Shown here: positions 46,740 to 56,072 of the stretch, in pieces
How positions within the stretch are numbered: position 1 is the stretch's first letter
Layout of the letters: each line of letters starts with the position of its first letter
From: an uncultured Selenomonadaceae bacterium
GTDB taxonomy: Bacteria > Bacillota > Negativicutes > Selenomonadales > Selenomonadaceae
DNA length: 64,000 nt
NCBI GenBank assembly: GCA_902778455.1
Contig: CACYXR010000024.1
Span: forward strand, 29,105-93,104
Direction of reading: 5' to 3'
The notes under the pieces: generated by a model
The model's input: only the letters and a program-made list of their open reading frames with translations
What the model was told of the DNA's origin: nothing
The model's database searches: none
Position numbers and translations under genes: made by a program

Positions 46740-48665
46740 TCAGCCTTCCGCCAACGCTCCCCACTTCTCATACCGCTGCTCGATTTCCTTTTCTTTTTCC
46801 GCGTATTCCTCGGCAATCCTTCGGCTTTTCTCCGGATCTTGCTGAAGCTCCGGGTCGTTCATTTCCCGCTCCAGCATTTTCAGCTCCGCTTCCGCCATCG
46901 CCAGCTCCGCCTCCGCGCGCTGCAACAGCTCCTGCCGCTTTTCCTCGCTGACGCCCGACGGCGGCGCGATTCGTTTTTCCTTTTCCGTCGGCGTTTCCTT
47001 TTTCGGATTCGGCTGCTCCCGCTTCGGCTCTTTTACCGTCGGCGCCGGAGCCGCCTCCGCCGCCTTCGCGGCTTCTTCCGCCGATTTCTTTTCCTTATAA
47101 TAGAGATAGTTTCCGTCATACCGAGTCAGCTTCCCATGTTCCAGCTCCAACGTCACGTTTGCCACTTTGTCCAAAAAATACCGGTCGTGAGAAACGACGA
47201 GAAACGTCCCCGGGAATGCCATCAGCGCTTCCTCGACAGCCTCCTTTGCCGGAATGTCCAAATGGTTCGTCGGCTCGTCCAATACGAGGAAATTCGCGCC
47301 GGTCAGCATCAGCTTCAAAAACGCCAGCCGCGACTGCTCTCCGCCGGATAGCTCGCCGATCACTCGCTCCACCTCGTCGCCTCGGAACAGGAACGCGCCG
47401 AGATAACCCCGCGCCGTTTCCTCGTCCGTGCCGAACTCGTAGAGGATTTCCTCCAGCACCGTGCGTTCCTTGTGCAGACCTTCATGCTGCTGGGAAAAAT
47501 ACCCGATCTTGACGCGGCTGCCGAGCTTCACGCTGCCCGCCGACGGCTCCAGCTCGCCGACGATCATGCGGAGCAGCGTCGTCTTCCCCTCGCCGTTCGC
47601 CCCGACGACGGCCACGCCGTCGCCGCGCCGCACCAGCATCGAGAGATGGGAAAATATCGTATGGTCGCCGAAAGCCGCCGCCGCGTCCTCGATCTCCACC
47701 ACGCGCTCCGCGCACTCGCCCGGCGGATGGAACGCGAAATAATTGAACCGCGCCTTTTCCGGCGGCAGCACGATACGCTCCATGCGGTCAAGCTGGCTCT
47801 GCCGCCCCCGCGCCTGCTTGGCCTTGATGCCCGCCTTGTAGCGGCGGATGTATTCCTCGGTCTCGCGGATCTTTTCCTGCTGCTTTTCGTAAGCGGATTC
47901 GAGAGCCGCGCGCCGCTCGTCCCGCACCTTTTGGTAATAGCTGTAATTGCCCGCGTAGACCGTCGCCGTCTGATTTTCCAGCCCGATGATCTTCGTCGCG
48001 ACGCGGTCGAGAAAGAATCGGTCGTGGGAGATCAGCAGCACGCCGCCCCGATACCCGCGAAGAAAATCCTCGAGCCATTCGATCATGCGGATGTCGAGAT
48101 GGTTTGTCGGCTCGTCGAGAAAAAGAAAATCCGGCTCGCGCAGAAGCGCTTTCGCAAGGCAAACTCGCGTCTTCTGCCCGCCGGAAAGATGCGCGACGCT
48201 CCCCGCAAGATCGTCGTCCGTAAAGCCGAGGCCGAAAGCCACGCGCCGGATACGGCTCTCCACATCGTAGCCTTCCAGATGCTCGAAGCGTTCGACGATT
48301 CGGCCGTATTCCGCCAGCCGTTCCTCGTCCGCGCCGCCGCGTCCGATTTCCTTTTCCAACGCCTTCTTTTTCTCGCCGAGACGAAAAATATCCGAAAACG
48401 CGTCCCGGAATTCGTCATGCAGCGTACCCGTGCCAAGCGACGCCTGCTGCTCCACATAGCCGATGGAGTCTTCCGCGTCTCGCTTCACCGTGCCGGCCTC
48501 CGGCTCCTCCTCGCCAAGTATACAGCGCATCAGCGTCGTTTTTCCCGCGCCGTTGGCGCCGACAAGCCCCGCGCGCTCACCCTTTGCCACACGAAAGCTG
48601 ACGTCCGCGAAAAGATTCAGCGTGCCGAAGGATTTGGACAGTCCGTCCACCAAGAGTTCACGCAT
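46740..48665 (-). CDS. ABC-F family ATPase
   Basis: A 641-residue protein with two ABC ATPase domains and no membrane helices: first Walker A GANGAGKTT (about 36-44) with signature LSGGQKTR, then a linker rich in Arg/Lys/Glu (EKQQEKIRETEEYIRRYKAGIKAKQARGRQSQ), the second Walker A GANGEGKTT and signature LSGGEQSR, and a long charged coiled C-terminus. ABC-F proteins act on the ribosome, rescuing or protecting it; some give antibiotic resistance, but the YdiF/Uup-like make-up suggests a housekeeping type. It overlaps the upstream LCP gene by 8 nt. Confidence 0.92.
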   Translation of the reverse strand: MRELLVDGLSKSFGTLNLFADVSFRVAKGERAGLVGANGAGKTTLMRCILGEEEPEAGTVKRDAEDSIGYVEQQASLGTGTLHDEFRDAFSDIFRLGEKKKALEKEIGRGGADEERLAEYGRIVERFEHLEGYDVESRIRRVAFGLGFTDDDLAGSVAHLSGGQKTRVCLAKALLREPDFLFLDEPTNHLDIRMIEWLEDFLRGYRGGVLLISHDRFFLDRVATKIIGLENQTATVYAGNYSYYQKVRDERRAALESAYEKQQEKIRETEEYIRRYKAGIKAKQARGRQSQLDRMERIVLPPEKARFNYFAFHPPGECAERVVEIEDAAAAFGDHTIFSHLSMLVRRGDGVAVVGANGEGKTTLLRMIVGELEPSAGSVKLGSRVKIGYFSQQHEGLHKERTVLEEILYEFGTDEETARGYLGAFLFRGDEVERVIGELSGGEQSRLAFLKLMLTGANFLVLDEPTNHLDIPAKEAVEEALMAFPGTFLVVSHDRYFLDKVANVTLELEHGKLTRYDGNYLYYKEKKSAEEAAKAAEAAPAPTVKEPKREQPNPKKETPTEKEKRIAPPSGVSEEKRQELLQRAEAELAMAEAELKMLEREMNDPELQQDPEKSRRIAEEYAEKEKEIEQRYEKWGALAEG

Positions 48666-49974
48666 TATTGTAATCCTTTCCTATCCGCAGCACTGCCGTA
48701 TCATCGTCGCTCTCACGAACCACGCAGGGAAACGGCAGCTCTCCGAACAAGGACTCCGTCCCCTTCGGGATAGTCAGCACAGTTTCCGCACGATCCCGCG
48801 TTTCACCATTGCCTACGTCCTCGTTGTCGATGACGAAGCCCTTCCCTCGCAGCACATCAGCAGACGCCGCCGCCGCCCCTTTGATGCCGCTCTCGTTCAG
48901 CACGCGCACGCGGATATTTTTCCGTTCCTCCATCGCTTTCTGTTCCCGCGCCGCCGCCGCTTCCTCCTCCGACGCGATTCGGAACATGCCCGCCACGTCC
49001 ACTAAATCCTTGGGCAGGCTGCTCTGATAAACCTCGATATCCTTTGCTGTCCGCTGCTCCAGCTCAGGCGTAAAGGGCACGCCCACCTGAAACGCCAGCA
49101 GCCTTCGAGATTCCCGGATATCAGGCAGCCAATAGCTGGTTTCCTGCCACCATCCCGGATACCCCGGCAGGACATGGGACGACACGCCGTTCGCTTTGAT
49201 ATCCGGCAGCATTGTGACATAATGGACCAAATCGCCGGTCTCAATATCCGTCTTGATTACCGACGACAGTTCCTGAACAATCTCCCCTAAATGCGGGATG
49301 ACCTCCGGCGACGCCACCCGATCCAAAAGCGCCTGCATAAATTTCTGCTGCCGCGCGACGCGGCCAATGTCGCCTTCCTCATCGCGGAAGCGAACATACT
49401 GCATCGCATGCCGGCCGTCAAGATGCTGCTCGCCGGGCTGCAGGTCGATTACAAGCCCGCCGTCCTCGTCCCACGGGTCCTCATAATACATCCGCTTTTC
49501 CACATCGATATCGACGCCGCCCACCGCGTCAATCATCCGCTCGAACGCGTGAATATCGACGAGCACATACCCGTCCAGCGACGTCGCCAAAAGCTTCTCC
49601 AGAAGTTTCTGCGTGTATTCATGACCGCCGTACGCATAAGCGTGATTGATCTTCTCGTAGGCACCCTGTTCCATCTCCACCCGCGTATCGCGCGGAACGG
49701 AAAAAACAGAAGCCTTTTTCGCCTCGGTATCGAGCGAGACAATCAAAAGCGTATCGCTCCGCCCCGTATCTTCGGTACGCGGATCGACGCCCATCACCAT
49801 GATCTCCTTCGTCCGCGGCGAAGCAATCGTATCCTCCGGCGCTTTCACTGGCTCCGGCCGCCGCCCGAAAAACCACCAGCCGATTCCGGCGCAAATCCCG
49901 ACAAACAAAAATAGCATTACCGACAAAACCAAAAGCCGCCGCTTCCTGTTCCGCTTCTTACGAGTCCGCCGCAT
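48658..49974 (-). CDS. LytR-CpsA-Psr (LCP) family protein
   Basis: The 438-residue protein has a basic cytoplasmic start (RRTRKKRNRKRR), one membrane helix (about 14-36), an extracytoplasmic LCP domain (EIMVMGVDPRTEDTGRSDTLLIVSLD, FSVPRDTRVEM, KINHAYAYGG, GVDIDVEKRMYYEDPW, RFRDEEGDIGRVARQQKF) with the conserved Arg and Asp residues, and a C-terminal LytR_C domain (IRVRVLNESGIKGAAAASADVLRGKGFVI). LCP enzymes transfer undecaprenyl-linked glycopolymers to peptidoglycan or other acceptors. ATG at 49974 follows AAAGGGG; a promoter is seen upstream. Confidence 0.92.
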   Translation of the reverse strand: MRRTRKKRNRKRRLLVLSVMLFLFVGICAGIGWWFFGRRPEPVKAPEDTIASPRTKEIMVMGVDPRTEDTGRSDTLLIVSLDTEAKKASVFSVPRDTRVEMEQGAYEKINHAYAYGGHEYTQKLLEKLLATSLDGYVLVDIHAFERMIDAVGGVDIDVEKRMYYEDPWDEDGGLVIDLQPGEQHLDGRHAMQYVRFRDEEGDIGRVARQQKFMQALLDRVASPEVIPHLGEIVQELSSVIKTDIETGDLVHYVTMLPDIKANGVSSHVLPGYPGWWQETSYWLPDIRESRRLLAFQVGVPFTPELEQRTAKDIEVYQSSLPKDLVDVAGMFRIASEEEAAAAREQKAMEERKNIRVRVLNESGIKGAAAASADVLRGKGFVIDNEDVGNGETRDRAETVLTIPKGTESLFGELPFPCVVRESDDDTAVLRIGKDYNNA

Positions 49975-50030
49975 CCAAGTCGCCCCTTTAATCCACATCG
50001 CGAAAAATCGCGTCTGATAACATAAATATA

Positions 50031-50059
50031 AGTATAACAAAAAAGCCCGCCTGTCGCAA
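50031..50059 (-). promoter_or_regulatory. Sigma-70-type promoter of the LCP gene
   Basis: On the minus strand TTGCGA (50059-50054), 17 bp, TATACT (50036-50031), giving a leader of about 50 nt before the ATG at 49974. Confidence 0.68.
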
Positions 50060-50080
50060 CGAAAGACGAACGGGTAAAGT

Positions 50081-50172
50081 CTTTTGATTTTCCCCTCTAT
50101 TGACTTTTGATTTTCCCCATACTAAACTTTAGATTATTACCGGTTAAAACTTTCGATTTTTACCAAAGGAGT
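50081..50172 (+). repeat. Four direct repeats with 23-bp period before the DUF4143 ATPase
   Basis: Units begin at 50081, 50104, 50127 and 50150, exactly 23 bp apart. The first two start CTTTTGATTTTCCCC; the third and fourth are CTTTAGATTATTACC and CTTTCGATTTTTACC. The last unit runs into the ribosome site of the gene. The 23-bp step is close to two helical turns. Confidence 0.85.
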
Positions 50173-50178
50173 CGCCTT

Positions 50179-51375
50179 ATGATTGCCAGACAAGCACGCA
50201 ACGCTCTTCTCCGCCTCGCCGCCCAGTTCCCCATCGTCGGCGTCACCGGCCCCAGGCAAAGCGGAAAATCCACGCTGACAAAAGCGGTATTTCCAAACAA
50301 GCGATACGTCACATTTGACGATCGAACAATGCGCGAATTAGCTAAGTCCAATCCCTCCGACTTCATCGCCGCGTTTCCGGACGGCGCTATTATTGACGAA
50401 GCGCAAAAAGTGCCGGAAATCTTTGACGCTCTGAAAATGCATGTGGATGCTTTCGATGTTGCCCCCGGCAAATTCATCCTCACAGGCTCCAGCCAATTTC
50501 GATTGAAATCCAATATGACAGACAGCATGGCCGGACGCGCCGCCTTCCTGAAACTGCTGCCGTTTTCCGTCAAGGAACTGAAAGACGCAAACGCGCTTCC
50601 CGGCAATCCCTATGATCTCATCTTCGGCGGCCAGTACCCGCCGCTCCACGATCCGGACAAGCACTTTCTTGCAGAGGATTGGTACGAAAACTATATCGAT
50701 ACCTATTTGGACCTCGACGTTAGGGATCAAATCAACCCTACCAATCTTTCCGCATTCCGAAAATTCGTCCAAATATGCGCAACATACAGCGGTCAGCTCC
50801 TCTCCATGGGCAGCATCTCAAAAGCCGTTGGGGTAACCGCACCAACTGTCAAAAACTGGCTCTCCATCTTGGAGACTTCATATATTATTCATTTTCTTGT
50901 GCCGGACACCAATAATTTAGGAAAGAGCATCGTCAAAACGCCGAAACTGTACTTTATCGACTCAGGGCTGCTTTGCCACCTGCTCCGAATCGACTCAAAA
51001 GAAGAGCTTCTGCTTAGCCGTCATAAAGGAGCCGCAGTGGAAACCTTTGCCGTCGCCGAACTTTTGAAATGCCGCATGAATCAGGGGAAAAAACCAAACC
51101 TGTCGTTTTTCCGCGACCAAAAAGGATTTGAAATAGACACAATAGCGGACTGGAAACACACCTTCGCCATCGAAGTCAAAAGCGCCAATGCCCCGGAATC
51201 CAAGCTCTCCGCCAATACGAGAAAATACCTCGCACTCCGTAACGACAGCAACGCAAAAAGCGCCGTATTTTACTTGGGCGATGCCGGAATGACCATCAAC
51301 GGGACATTGTATGTACCTTGGAAAGAATGGGGAGAATTCGCTGATGCGGCAAATCCCGATTATCCCTATAAATGA
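50179..51375 (+). CDS. AAA ATPase with C-terminal DUF4143
   Basis: A 398-residue protein: Walker A TGPRQSGKST (about 23-32), Walker B GAIIDEAQ (about 69-76), sensor ILTGSSQ, and a C-terminal DUF4143 part with a restriction-endonuclease-like motif (GAAVETFAVAELLK, LSFFRDQKGFEIDTIADW, FAIEVKSA). Such orphan ATPases are widespread in anaerobic bacteria and archaea and have no established role; a link to mobile elements or defence has been suspected. AAAGGAG precedes the ATG at 50179; the in-frame start at 50107 lies in the repeats. It stands alone with its own repeats and terminator. Confidence 0.9.
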   Translation: MIARQARNALLRLAAQFPIVGVTGPRQSGKSTLTKAVFPNKRYVTFDDRTMRELAKSNPSDFIAAFPDGAIIDEAQKVPEIFDALKMHVDAFDVAPGKFILTGSSQFRLKSNMTDSMAGRAAFLKLLPFSVKELKDANALPGNPYDLIFGGQYPPLHDPDKHFLAEDWYENYIDTYLDLDVRDQINPTNLSAFRKFVQICATYSGQLLSMGSISKAVGVTAPTVKNWLSILETSYIIHFLVPDTNNLGKSIVKTPKLYFIDSGLLCHLLRIDSKEELLLSRHKGAAVETFAVAELLKCRMNQGKKPNLSFFRDQKGFEIDTIADWKHTFAIEVKSANAPESKLSANTRKYLALRNDSNAKSAVFYLGDAGMTINGTLYVPWKEWGEFADAANPDYPYK

Positions 51376-51523
51376 GAATCTCTACGACGATTTAATCATC
51401 GACATACGGGAAATGTTTTGATCAAACTGCAGAGAAATAGACAGCATGCAAACTCAACACCGTTTTGCAAAGCCGCTTCGTCACCGGACAATCATCTGCA
51501 GCCTGTTCTGTTTCCTATTTTAG

Positions 51524-51566
51524 AAAAACCGCCGATTGCTCTGCGTGAACAATCGGCGGTTGCTTA
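51524..51566. terminator. Terminator between the ATPase and CofE-like genes
   Basis: AACCGCCGATTG (51527-51538) and CAATCGGCGGTT (51550-51561) form a perfect 12-bp stem with A and T flanks, suitable for both convergent genes. Confidence 0.82.
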
Positions 51567-51577
51567 TTCTCTAAATA

Positions 51578-52243
51578 TCAATCCTGCTCCTGGTACTGGC
51601 GGAAATTTTTCAGGATGACGATCGGCGTTTTCTGCGAATCGTTGCCGAACGGGTTGTCTAAGAGCGCCTTTTCCACTTTTTCCGGGCGAAGTCCCGCGCT
51701 GGCTCCTACGATACGCGCCTTTCCGAGATCGTTGGCGTCGACGATTGCCGCCCCGAAACAGCCGACCCGCGCCTTGACGTCCTCAACGACCTTCTGCGGA
51801 TTGCGCGGCCCATAGACGATATGCTTGTCATATGGCGGCATCGTACCCGTCACGTCGTCGATCAACGCCGCCTGCTCGCCGCCCAGCCGATAGAATACGC
51901 CGCGAATGCCGACGAGCTTCGCGAGGAAGCCGAGAAACAGCGCGCCCGTTACGCGCCAAACGCCTTCCTCCTCCATCAGCGATTGCATCGCATGAGGCGC
52001 CGCGAGGCTTCCGACGTCAGGCATGAAACGGCAGAGCACTCTCGCCTGCCAGGTCAGCGTCAACTCCTCCGGGCGCACGATATGGTTCTGCGTGATAGCG
52101 ACGACGCTCTCCGCCACCGTCACGATATCATCCGGCCCGACCTTGTCCTTCGTATATCGTTCCATCGCGTCCACGATATCGTCCTTGTGCGTCAGGATAC
52201 GCGTGGGCACTGGGATTTTTTGCAATTCTTTCACTTCGTTCAT
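51578..52243 (-). CDS. CofE-like (F420-0 gamma-glutamyl ligase domain) protein
   Basis: This 221-residue protein resembles the CofE domain (PF01996): [47 protein letters not shown], an acidic-residue-rich middle and [20 protein letters not shown] near the end. In archaea and actinobacteria CofE adds glutamates to coenzyme F420; no other F420 gene is here and this kind of bacterium is not known to use F420, so the true substrate is unknown. It is 12 nt after the membrane-anchored gene, likely in one operon. Confidence 0.78.
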   Translation of the reverse strand: MNEVKELQKIPVPTRILTHKDDIVDAMERYTKDKVGPDDIVTVAESVVAITQNHIVRPEELTLTWQARVLCRFMPDVGSLAAPHAMQSLMEEEGVWRVTGALFLGFLAKLVGIRGVFYRLGGEQAALIDDVTGTMPPYDKHIVYGPRNPQKVVEDVKARVGCFGAAIVDANDLGKARIVGASAGLRPEKVEKALLDNPFGNDSQKTPIVILKNFRQYQEQD

Positions 52244-52255
52244 GCTCCCGCCCCC

Positions 52256-52798
52256 TCACGCATCTATCAGCGTCACGCCCGTCAGCGACGCGATTTCCTC
52301 CGCCGTCAGCACGACGCGGAATTTCTTCAGCTGCCACGGATTGCGGCTGAGCTCCGTATAAATGAAATCCAGCGGCAAATCGACCATCCGCGAAAGCGCT
52401 GTCTTGATGTCCATTCCCTTTCGCGCCGTCAATCGTACCTTGATCAATATATTCAAACTGTTATGCGAGTCGACCAGCGTCGCCTCGAAATAATCGTCCT
52501 CGCGGGGCTTTCCCTCGACCTCCGCCTTGCCACGAGCATCAATGCCGTCATACTGCTCGAACGGGAGCTGCGGACGCACGACGCAGTCCACCAGCGTCCC
52601 GTATTGGCCGCCGAGATTCTCGAAAGGCACGCTGCAATACAGCACGGCGTCGGTATCGGTCATAGATTCCAACGCAAACGGCGTACGTTTCTCCGTCCGC
52701 ACAATCACTTTGCTGTTTTTCTCAAGAGAGAAGAACAGCCGAAAAATCAAAAAAGCGAATGCGACAAGGAATATCGCAGCCGCAGCCGGTATCAGCAT
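52256..52798 (-). CDS. Membrane-anchored hypothetical protein
   Basis: The 180 residues start with one hydrophobic helix (about 2-24, IPAAAAIFLVAFAFLIFRLFF) followed by a soluble region with no motif I recognise: KVIVRTEKRTPFALESMTDTDAVLYCSVPFENLGGQYGTLVDCVVRPQLPFEQYDG and ATLVDSHNSLNILIKVRLTARKGMDI. It has a beta-rich look. Start at ATG 52798 rather than 52813, because GGAGG lies 8 nt before it. It is between the thioesterase and the CofE-like gene. Confidence 0.8.
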   Translation of the reverse strand: MLIPAAAAIFLVAFAFLIFRLFFSLEKNSKVIVRTEKRTPFALESMTDTDAVLYCSVPFENLGGQYGTLVDCVVRPQLPFEQYDGIDARGKAEVEGKPREDDYFEATLVDSHNSLNILIKVRLTARKGMDIKTALSRMVDLPLDFIYTELSRNPWQLKKFRVVLTAEEIASLTGVTLIDA

Positions 52799-52820
52799 TT
52801 CCAATCCTCCCATGTAAACT

Positions 52821-53228
52821 TTACTCCAGCATTGCCGCCAGTTTTTTATAATATTTTTCCGGCAGGCGCGCGATTTTTCCCGTTTCCCGGCTAGTGAACA
52901 CGTTCTGCGTATGGCCTGTCACCAACACCGTATCCTCGCCCTTCCGCAAGATGCGGTAATCGAAGGCCATTTTCGCCTTCGTCAGCGCCGTCGGCGTCGT
53001 CTCGATCACCAGCACGTCGTCAAACCGCCCCGGTGACAAAAACTTCGCGCTGACGTCGGTAATCGGGAACACATACCCATCCGCCATCAATTCGCCCAAC
53101 GTGATGCCCGCCGCCCGCAAAAACTCTACGCGCCCGATCTCAAACCAACGGATATAGTTGGAATGATGCACGACCTCCATCGCGTCGGTATCGAAAAAAT
53201 CCACATGATGCTCCACCCGCGAAACCAT
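52821..53228 (-). CDS. Acyl-CoA thioesterase (4HBT/YbgC type)
   Basis: A single hotdog-fold domain of 135 residues: HHVDFFDTDAMEVVHHSNYIRWFEIGRVEFLRAAGI, with the catalytic Asp in DFFDTDAMEVVHHSNY placed as in YbgC/4-hydroxybenzoyl-CoA thioesterases, then FPITDVSAKFLSPGRFDDVLVIETTPT. It should hydrolyse acyl-CoA or acyl-ACP thioesters. It is the first gene of a short leftward group; AAGGAGG precedes the ATG. Physiological substrate unknown. Confidence 0.9.
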   Translation of the reverse strand: MVSRVEHHVDFFDTDAMEVVHHSNYIRWFEIGRVEFLRAAGITLGELMADGYVFPITDVSAKFLSPGRFDDVLVIETTPTALTKAKMAFDYRILRKGEDTVLVTGHTQNVFTSRETGKIARLPEKYYKKLAAMLE

Positions 53229-53518
53229 CGTCTCGCCTCCTTGCAGCTACATATAACTTATATAGATTATGATAAAACAAGGGCAAAGTCAAGCCTTGCC
53301 TCTTTTCTGGATAAGATTATTATGCATGAAGAATCACGGCTAAACCGCAAAACAAAAGGATTTGACGCACGTTAGTGACTATTTTATAATACAACTATCG
53401 ATTCGCCACAAAAGAGATATTCATATGTATATCAAGCGAAACATGATAAACTTCACACATGGATGTAGTGTATATTGACTCTGTATCTGTTTTTCAAAAT
53501 ATTGCAGGATGATCAATC

Positions 53519-54592
53519 ATGAAATATCTGGCTGTCGGATTCATTGCTTTCATTATCGCTATCAGCGTAGGATATCACTTCGCACTCTACGCCGAGGAAT
53601 CGGAAACCCAAGCTTCGCTTTCGTCGTCATTTTTCTCTGAGTCGTTACAAATGAATGATGCAAATCCGGACACGAAAGCATCCTTGGAAGAATCGAAGGA
53701 AGAAAATGACGCGCCCGACGTCGGCTTTCGCATCGTAGTCAATCTGGCGAGCCGCGGGTTGGCACTTTATGAAAACGGGATACGGACGCGACTATATCCC
53801 GTTGCAGTCGGAAAGGAATGGACGCCGACCCCGACGGGACATTTCATCGTCGAGGAAAAGCAGGAGGATCCCGCTTGGGCTTCGCCTCGAAACGAGGAAT
53901 TCGTATTGCCGCCGGGAGAAGACAACCCTCTCGGTACGCGATGGATGGGAATCGGCGGTTACTACGGCATCCACGGCACCAACGCTCCGTGGGCCATCGG
54001 CGATTACATCTCTAACGGCTGTATACGGATGTATGACGAGGACGCCCAGGAGCTTTTTTCCATCGTGCCGACAGGGACGCCCGTCGAGATTATCTACCAA
54101 CGCATAGTCGCCGACAGGCAAGCGGACGGGACAATCAATCTTTACTGCTACCCTGACGGCTACGAGTGGCAGGATGTCGGAAAAAAAGACGCGTTGGAAG
54201 CTCTCCAACCATACGGCGTATTGGATTTTGTAAATTCCGAGGCAATAGCAGCGCACATTGAAGCCTCCGAAGGGACACCGCTTTTTATCGCAAAATCATT
54301 TCCCGTATGGAGCGAAGGAATCAACTTGGGATTTTTCGCGGTTCAGGCAAACGGGGACATCTATCTTCCCGCCGTACCGCTTTTCGCCGCTTTCCAAACG
54401 AAATGGGAGTGGAACGCGGAAAAACAGGAAATCGTGGCTAAACACCGTACCGTTCCCGGCGTCCAACAGGGATCCGGCATCTACCTCACAGCTGATCAAC
54501 TGGAAAACGCCCTGCGTCTCAACGGAAACGTGAACGACGCCGGACAATTCGAGGTGACGGATTGGAAAAAGAAAGTGGAGGTCAGGAAATAA
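53519..54592 (+). CDS. L,D-transpeptidase (YkuD) with C-terminal amine-oxidase-N-like region
   Basis: The N-terminus is a signal/anchor helix (about 3-27). After an acidic linker, the YkuD domain (about 70-200) holds the catalytic motif: HGTNAPWAIGDYISNGCIRMYDED with the active-site Cys and His. L,D-transpeptidases make 3-3 peptidoglycan cross-links or attach proteins. The last 110 residues (FFAVQANGDIYLPAVPLFAAFQTKWEWNAEKQEIVA) look like the copper-amine-oxidase N-terminal-like fold common in cell-envelope proteins of Firmicutes. Length 357 residues. It lies alone, facing the arg operon. Confidence 0.88.
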   Translation: MKYLAVGFIAFIIAISVGYHFALYAEESETQASLSSSFFSESLQMNDANPDTKASLEESKEENDAPDVGFRIVVNLASRGLALYENGIRTRLYPVAVGKEWTPTPTGHFIVEEKQEDPAWASPRNEEFVLPPGEDNPLGTRWMGIGGYYGIHGTNAPWAIGDYISNGCIRMYDEDAQELFSIVPTGTPVEIIYQRIVADRQADGTINLYCYPDGYEWQDVGKKDALEALQPYGVLDFVNSEAIAAHIEASEGTPLFIAKSFPVWSEGINLGFFAVQANGDIYLPAVPLFAAFQTKWEWNAEKQEIVAKHRTVPGVQQGSGIYLTADQLENALRLNGNVNDAGQFEVTDWKKKVEVRK

Positions 54593-54653
54593 AAATCTCC
54601 CCCGCCCGCTTTTACGAATGAGGGAGATTCTTTGTTCGTTTGTTTATATACGT

Positions 54654-56072
54654 TTAAATCTGTTTTTCCGCGAGTTTGTCCGTTTCCTTGGCTTCCTCCT
54701 CAACGAGTTTGCCGACAACGGAGAGCTGCGCCTCTACCTGCGCGTTGGACGTGCCTCCGAGGGAGTTGCGGTTCTTCACGCAAGTCTCCGGCTGGATCTC
54801 TTCGCGGATGTCTTCCTCGAACAGCGGGGAGAGTTTCTTGAACTCGTCCATCGTCAGGTCCTGCAGCCATTTTTTCTTTTCGATGCAGTACCCGACGGCC
54901 TCGCCCGCCACGGCATGCGCCTTGCGGAACGGAAGCCCCTTTTTCGCCAGGTAGTCGGCGAGGTCGGTGGCGTTCGAGAAATCCTCCTCAACGGCGCGGC
55001 GCATCACGTCTTTTCGCACTTTCATGCCGCGCAGGATGCGCGCGTAAACCGCGAGGCTGAACTTCACCGTGTCGATGGCGTCAAATACGCCCTCCTTGTC
55101 CTCCTGCAAGTCCTTGTTGTATGCCAGCGGCAGTCCCTTGACCGTCGCCAGCATAGCCGTCAGATGGCCGACCACGCGCCCCGTCTTTCCTCGCACCAGC
55201 TCGGAAACGTCGGGGTTTTTCTTTTGCGGCATCATGCTGGAGCCGGTGCAGTGGGCGTCGTCCAGCTCGACGAATGAAAATTCCTTCGAGCACCAGAGAA
55301 TTGTTTCCTCGCTGAGCCGCGAAAGATGAACCATCAGGATCGACGCGGCGGACAGGAACTCCATGATATAGTCGCGGTCGCTGACCGCGTCGAGACTGTT
55401 CGTATAGATGCGGTCGAAATGCAGCGCGTCGGCGACCATCTTCCGGTCAATCGGGAACGTGGTCCCCGCCAGCGCCCCCGCGCCGAGCGGCATGATATCC
55501 GCCCGGGCGTAAACGCCGCGAAAACGCTCGAAGTCCCTCGCCAGCATCGAGAAATACGCCAGCAGATGATGAGCGAACAGGATCGGCTGCGCCCGCTGGA
55601 GATGCGTGTATCCGGGCATCATCACGTCGGCGTTTTTCTTCGCCGTCTCGATCAGCGCATTTTGCATGTCGAGAATCAGTCGAAGCACCTCGACGGTCTC
55701 CCGCCTGAGATACATGTGCGTGTCCAGCGCGACCTGGTCGTTTCGGCTGCGCGCCGTATGCAGCCGCGCACCCGCATCGCCGACAGCGTCCGTCAGCCGT
55801 TTCTCGATATTCATGTGAATATCTTCAAGCGCCACGTCAAAGGAGAACTCGCCGTTCTCGATTTTCGCGAGGATTTCCTTCAAGCCGCCAATGATTGCGT
55901 CCTTATCCTCATCGGAGATAATACCGCATTTCGCCAGCATCGTCGCGTGGGCGATACTGCCCGCGATGTCCTCTCGGTACATGCGCTTGTCAAAGGAAAT
56001 CGACGCCTGGAAATCGTTGATCATCTCGTCGGTCGTTTTCGAGAAGCGACCGCCCCACATCTTTTCACTCAT
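54654..56072 (-). CDS. argH: Argininosuccinate lyase
   Basis: The 472-residue protein is full length. [21 protein letters not shown] at the N-terminus, [42 protein letters not shown] and the signature loop [19 protein letters not shown] with its catalytic Ser are present. It splits argininosuccinate to arginine and fumarate, the last step of the pathway. Its start overlaps the argG stop by 4 nt (ATGA). It is the last gene of the arginine operon; only a weak hairpin follows at 54594-54629. Confidence 0.97.
   Translation of the reverse strand: MSEKMWGGRFSKTTDEMINDFQASISFDKRMYREDIAGSIAHATMLAKCGIISDEDKDAIIGGLKEILAKIENGEFSFDVALEDIHMNIEKRLTDAVGDAGARLHTARSRNDQVALDTHMYLRRETVEVLRLILDMQNALIETAKKNADVMMPGYTHLQRAQPILFAHHLLAYFSMLARDFERFRGVYARADIMPLGAGALAGTTFPIDRKMVADALHFDRIYTNSLDAVSDRDYIMEFLSAASILMVHLSRLSEETILWCSKEFSFVELDDAHCTGSSMMPQKKNPDVSELVRGKTGRVVGHLTAMLATVKGLPLAYNKDLQEDKEGVFDAIDTVKFSLAVYARILRGMKVRKDVMRRAVEEDFSNATDLADYLAKKGLPFRKAHAVAGEAVGYCIEKKKWLQDLTMDEFKKLSPLFEEDIREEIQPETCVKNRNSLGGTSNAQVEAQLSVVGKLVEEEAKETDKLAEKQI

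Noticed and set aside
50081..50172. CRISPR array
   Set aside because: The 23-bp units are contiguous, decay in order and have no spacer structure or cas genes.
53475..53503. TTGACT-17-AATATT as promoter of the L,D-transpeptidase
   Set aside because: The start site would fall within about 10 bases of the ATG and cut off the ribosome site; the -10 is also poor.
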